The translations under genes and the position numbers were made by a program. A model generated the notes under the pieces. It saw nothing but the letters and a program-made list of their open reading frames with translations, did not search any database and was not told the origin of the DNA. This document shows, piece by piece, positions 59,777 through 64,000 of a DNA stretch of 64,000 bases. Where the stretch lies: positions 50,495 to 114,494 of the forward strand of contig NW_025422889.1 in assembly GCF_020497125.1 (NCBI RefSeq), read 5' to 3'. Each line of letters opens with the position of its first letter. The stretch's first letter is position 1. The stretch comes from Mauremys mutica (Eukaryota; Chordata; Testudines; Geoemydidae).

Positions 59777-62660
59777 GGAGTAATAGGGAAGGCAAGAGGT
59801 AAATTTGGAAAATGTAATAAACTATGGTTGACAAAAGATCTTAGCCAGCTCATGTAGGTTGTATTGCAGGTGGCACTTGATGCTGAGTGCAATGAACTGG
59901 GTCAGTGGTAGTTAGAAAGATGCTTCTTACAGCACGCACAGGCCTAGCCACTAGTCACCCTGCCTCTGGTACAGAACACTTTTGCTTTGTGGGAATGATA
60001 ACTACCTCACACTAGATTTAAGATATTGATAACTCCTTGGTGTGCAGAGTTCACTTTTCTCCTCTGTAGAATGCATGGAATTCCTCCTCTGGGTAGATTT
60101 GTAGTGTTTAATCAGGGAACTTCCACTGGGTATTGATAGGCCTCTTTTTCTGAAGTTTTATTAACCAATTTAATACATACAGAGAAAAGATTACCCATTT
60201 GTATCCACTATAAAGGCTTAAATCAGCATGGATGGTAAGTCTGGAGATAATGAAGGAAGTTGGGGGAAGAATCATGTCCCAAAGGGCACATCCCATTTTA
60301 GAGCTACTGCAGCGTATCTATTTAGTCCTGAACTCCATGGGTAGTTGAGGCTCCTTCTTGCAAAATGCCTTCAGTGCAATGGGTTTTGGAATATGTTTGG
60401 GTTATGTCTAACTAACGTAGAATAGGAGATGGTAGTTGCATCCTCTCACTTGCCTGAAGAAATGGGGAGAAAGCAATAGCAGTAATATATGCTCTCCAAC
60501 ACTGCCATGCGTCTCTTCTGCTTAAGGGCAATTGCCAGGAACTGTGTAATGGCAATGAAAGCTCTGCTAAGTCTCTTGCACATTTGAATTGATAAACACT
60601 GGTTATTCTATCTTCCTTTCAGGTATAACTTTTAAGCAGCACTTTGTTAAAAAATGATAGCGTTGGCAAAAAAAAGTTCTATCTTAAAAAGTTTTGAAAT
60701 GAACGGAACCAATCGTTGAAAACAGAACTCCTTTGGATTCTAGTGTCTGTTTTTATTGGAGAACAGGAATTGAAGTCTATAATCAACTCTCTTTCTTTCC
60801 CAAGACTTTGGTGTAAATGGAATTCTGATAAAATCTGTTGACAATAGCAAAAATGGAGGGAGCTGCAAACATGCAGAATGGCAGAGTCAAACTGCCAAGT
60901 GACCTAGTCAGGTAACAGCAGGGATGTCCGTGAGCAACAAAAGAAGAAATAATAGAAACAAAATTTAAGTCCTTGTACCCAGAGAGGAAATAAACATCAC
61001 TGATACAAAGCATGGGGATATGTGTAATTAGAGTTAGTATTTTTTTTAATCTGGTCCCATTAATACACTTACTTTAGGTAAGCAAATATTGCAGTCCCCA
61101 AATTTGAGAATTAATGATTCAGAGAAGGGGCCTAGGCCTATATGAGAGGATGGAGAGTTTAGTGGGAGTCTCTAGGGCTGACACAGGGATTAGCAGGTAA
61201 TTAGTTTCTTGTGCTCTTGTAATATGTCAAGGCACCTACTACTTTTGGGCAGTTCACCTCCGTATATACACAGCGCACAGAGACAGAGATAATGGCCTAG
61301 ACAAATAAAAAAGTAGAACTGTAAGGTAAGATTGAAAAGAATGAGGCCTAGCTTATGACAAGAAAGGAGATAAACAGAAACATAAAATATTTTAAATCAG
61401 TATGTAACTAGGAATGTCCAGATAGCAGAAATAGTGGACATGACAAAAACAGGAAAAAAAAAAACCAGTTAACACCAATGTTTCCCTGCAGGTGTGGAAG
61501 GATCAAATAGAAATAAATTTATAGCAAAAACCTTGACACAAGTCTTAAACATTAATTTGGACGAGACCTCCTGGATGGCAATTGAATATCAATATAGAGC
61601 GACACCTATGGAAGGAAAACAGAATGACAGAGAGAGATTACCAAGACTGGCTCATGATCAGATTCCTCTATGAGGGAAATAGCATGTTTCTGATATTTTT
61701 CCTGATATAAGCCTCATCACAGAGAACAGATTTAAAATCCTAGCAAAGATAAATAAAATATTGTATTCCAGAATGTAGAGGTAGAAGTTCTGTAATCTTC
61801 CAACATTAGATTTTAATATAAGGAGAAAACCTCTTTTGGGAGACTGGAAAACAGCAAATCTTAATTGTTGAATTAAAATAAAAACTGTAGCCCCATATAA
61901 CAAATCCATTGCTATTGATAAGCACCAGACATAGGCATATTAATTCAGAAAACACAGCATTCCTAAAACCTTTACTACCCTCATCAGCTACATCATCTGG
62001 AGTTTTTAAAAAGTGTGGAGGTTGTAACTTATTAATATTACTATTTAACCTTGTATATTGCAGTAAATGACAGATTCAGTGGCTTCAATGTATTGCATAT
62101 CCTACAAACATATATGAACAGTCCCCTGCCCCAAAGATCTTGCAATTCTAAAGAAAAAAATAAAATAACAGGTGGATGAACAGAGACAAGTAGGCAGTAT
62201 GTTTCAAGGACAAATAAAAAAAACCTGAATAGGATGTTTTCACACAGATTGCCTGTGTGCAACAATTCTAAGCAGTAATCAGACCGTTATCTTCCCTAAT
62301 CACAGTATCAGGGCTGGCAGTATTTTCCCTGAATGAACTATGTCTATTTAAGGAGGGTATTTGAAGGAGAATAGGTGTTGTCCTTACAGATTATGAACCT
62401 AGGAGTTTTTCTCGTTTGTGTAAGGGAACCAAAATGGAAGGAAAAGAGTCTTGGGGGAGAAGAGGAATATCATTGCAATCGAAGCTGGTCATTGTTAGAG
62501 TGAATGCAAGGTATTGTGAAAAAGGTAGTATGATAAAGGATCGTGCAGATATATGTAGGATTATGATAAGGAATTTGTGTTGGATGCAATTAATTCTCTC
62601 TTATTTCGCTCATTTCTTGGAAAACAGTAGAAGGATGATTAATAATTGAAATATACCCCG
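59777..62660. other. Plain AT-rich intron with an L2-like fragment
   Basis: About 62090-62170 reads gtcccctgccccaaagatct, then tgcaattctaaag, like the L2 3' fragments at 37450 and 52840. Otherwise nothing is recognised in about 2.9 kb. Confidence 0.5.
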
Positions 62661-63559
62661 TAGATCATAAGAGCTATTGTGTAAGCCCATGTCATACCAT
62701 GGACCATCCGTACACCTTCCCATCATATATCAATCCCTACCTCTTCGTGAGGTGCTCGCTGCTTTCTGGTGGCTTGGCCACTGGGGACCTTAATTCTCTA
62801 CTCCTCACCCCCTCCCGCCTTGTCTGTCCCATGCTACTCTCACACCTTTCTTGATCCCATTCTTGGGGGATGACCCTCAGGAGGTGGTATTTTGTATACC
62901 CCTTCCTTGCTCCACTGTGTGCTGCTGTGCTCCCTTCTGCACACTTACACTTCCCATGCAGTGCCTAATGCAGTGCACCTGGTGCTGGCACCATCGTTCT
63001 GCTACCATTGATGGAGGACTGCTCATGCCCGCTGCCCACGAGCTGCAGGACTACTGGTGGTGCCCAGCCGGAGCAATGACTGGGATCCTGTGGGGCTCAT
63101 TTGAGTCTGCAGAGCTCTCAGATACTACCAAGGTCTGGGACAAAGCTGCACCTGTTGTTGGCAGACACCACCCTGGCTCCATTGTGAAGGTGCAGCCTCA
63201 CTCTCCAGCAGTGGAGTGAATTTTAATCTTTTACTCCATGCTGTGAGAGCTGTGAATGAGGGAAGGCACAAAGGACCAGGAAACAGGATGCTGCAAGCCG
63301 TACCAGTGGGATTGCATCTTCTGCAATTCCTCTTGATAGCATTTGGGGATCAATCACAGGTGGCTGCGTGGCTCCGCAAGGGTGTGGAAGGCAGCTGGAA
63401 GGGTGAGTTCCTCACACAAGTGCCAGGTACTCACCTTCCTTTGAACAGGGGGGTTCTCTTTTATGTTTCTGGAGGAGACTTGCACTGATTCAGTTGCCAA
63501 AGGGGACAAGGAGTACTTCCAGCAACTTCACCAAGCTTTCAGGTTGGGTAGCAACCCCA
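62661..63559 (+). other. GC-richer block, possibly the 5' part of a LINE
   Basis: The base composition shifts sharply from the AT-rich intron. An open frame of 122 codons at 62851-63219 and another of 90 codons at 63216-63488 have no family I can name. The position just ahead of a LINE endonuclease suggests 5' UTR or ORF1 remnant, but this is inference. Confidence 0.35.
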
Positions 63560-64000
63560 ATTTTTCCCCACACCTATAGTCCAAGATACTGGGGGTTGCC
63601 AAGGTCATTAAGCAGGGACACCTTCTGCACCTCCAGGTCTGTGTGATGAGGGGCTGATTCACAAGCTGGTTAATATCTATGCCCTGATACTGGGCCCGGC
63701 AATGCAGCAGGCATGAATTCCTGGTCCTAGGTGGGGATTTAATCACTCACTACACGACCCAACCCGGGACCACAGGACCACCTGGGGAGACAGAAATGGA
63801 CATTCTCAGGAAAACCACTGACTATCACTCTCTGGTGGAAATCTGGTGCAACCTCCACCTGGATGACTCCACCACCTTCGCTTATGTCCCAGGTGGAGGA
63901 CGAACGCATTGGGTCATGTACCCCTCAGAGTTGGACCTCATTTATATTTTCCTGCTTTAACATCTAGCAGGAGCACTGACCATCCTCCAGCATTAGGCTA
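63560..64000 (+). pseudogene. Tx1/L1-like LINE endonuclease fragment (runs off window)
   Basis: On the plus strand, in changing frames, the sequence reads GVAKVIKQGHLLHLQV near 63593, LVNIYA near 63667, then EFLVLGGDLITHY near 63716. It continues with LRKTTDYHSLVEIWCNLHLD at 63805-63864 and LDLIY near 63931. This is the order of an APE-type endonuclease of a Tx1-like (L1 clade) LINE. The conserved GGDFN Asn is lost here (GGDLI), and the final LDRIY Arg is Leu. Stops and frame changes show the copy is dead. The RT should lie beyond 64000. Confidence 0.65.

Larger units (their letters stand above)
51920..64000 (-). other. NCAM2: NCAM2 intron 5' of the first Ig4 exon (partial)
   Basis: This intron precedes the exon at 51774-51919. 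The expected upstream exon (end of Ig domain 3) was not seen, so the intron extends past the window. Repeats inside are listed separately. Confidence 0.85.

Noticed and set aside
51920..64000. Search for the upstream NCAM2 exon (end of Ig domain 3)
   Set aside because: No segment with the expected Y-corner Cys motif and splice sites was found by reading. A translated search would be decisive.

Overview
This window is vertebrate nuclear DNA, most likely from a cryptodiran (hidden-necked) turtle. It is almost entirely intron. The only host-gene sequence I can support is two exons on the minus strand, 51774-51919 and 24272-24422. Joined in that order they encode 99 codons forming one complete immunoglobulin domain, which I recognise as the fourth Ig domain of NCAM2 (neural cell adhesion molecule 2). 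Both exons have canonical AG/GT splice borders. The outer introns are phase 1 and the intron splitting the domain is phase 0, the usual layout of a shuffled Ig module in the NCAM family. The intron between them is 27,351 bp. The rest is part of the next intron (1-24271) and part of the previous one (51920-64000). No other host exon, RNA gene, CRISPR array or bacterial feature was found.

The turtle assignment rests on the repeats: several CR1 LINE subfamilies, one of them a near full-length copy at about 2895-7026 with ORF1 and ORF2, and a tRNA-derived SINE at 45653-45845 whose 3' tail resembles the CR1 3' end, as is known for turtle SINEs. Old MIR/CORE-SINE and L2-like fragments, solo LTRs and many short hAT-type elements agree with a slowly evolving reptile genome.

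Layout. 1-8440: hAT fragment, minus-strand CR1, near full-length plus-strand CR1, then a CR1 tail split by a 1155-bp solo LTR. 8441-10600: plain intron. 10602-12166: RT-bearing CR1. 13535-17789: tandem duplication, hairpin-rich MITE, AT-rich inverted repeat, hAT, MIR fragment and a 904-bp Tigger-like element. 17790-24271: mostly plain intron with one GC-rich block. 24272-24422: exon. 24423-35815: plain intron with small old repeats. 35821-38767: microsatellites, CR1 ORF1 remnant, a 330-bp snapback hAT, and a 635-bp solo LTR with a perfect 5-bp target duplication. 41660-47576: dense nesting, including an old CR1 broken by the SINE and a 547-bp hAT, and a DNA transposon carrying three smaller ones. 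47577-51773: plain AT-rich intron. 51774-51919: exon. 51920-64000: intron with three more hAT elements proven by target duplications, and the start of a Tx1/L1-like LINE endonuclease running off the end.

No coordinated gene system is present beyond the NCAM2 transcript. The interest lies in the nested transposon history, several long hairpins, and a CR1 ORF1 whose esterase catalytic residues survive with a single in-frame stop.
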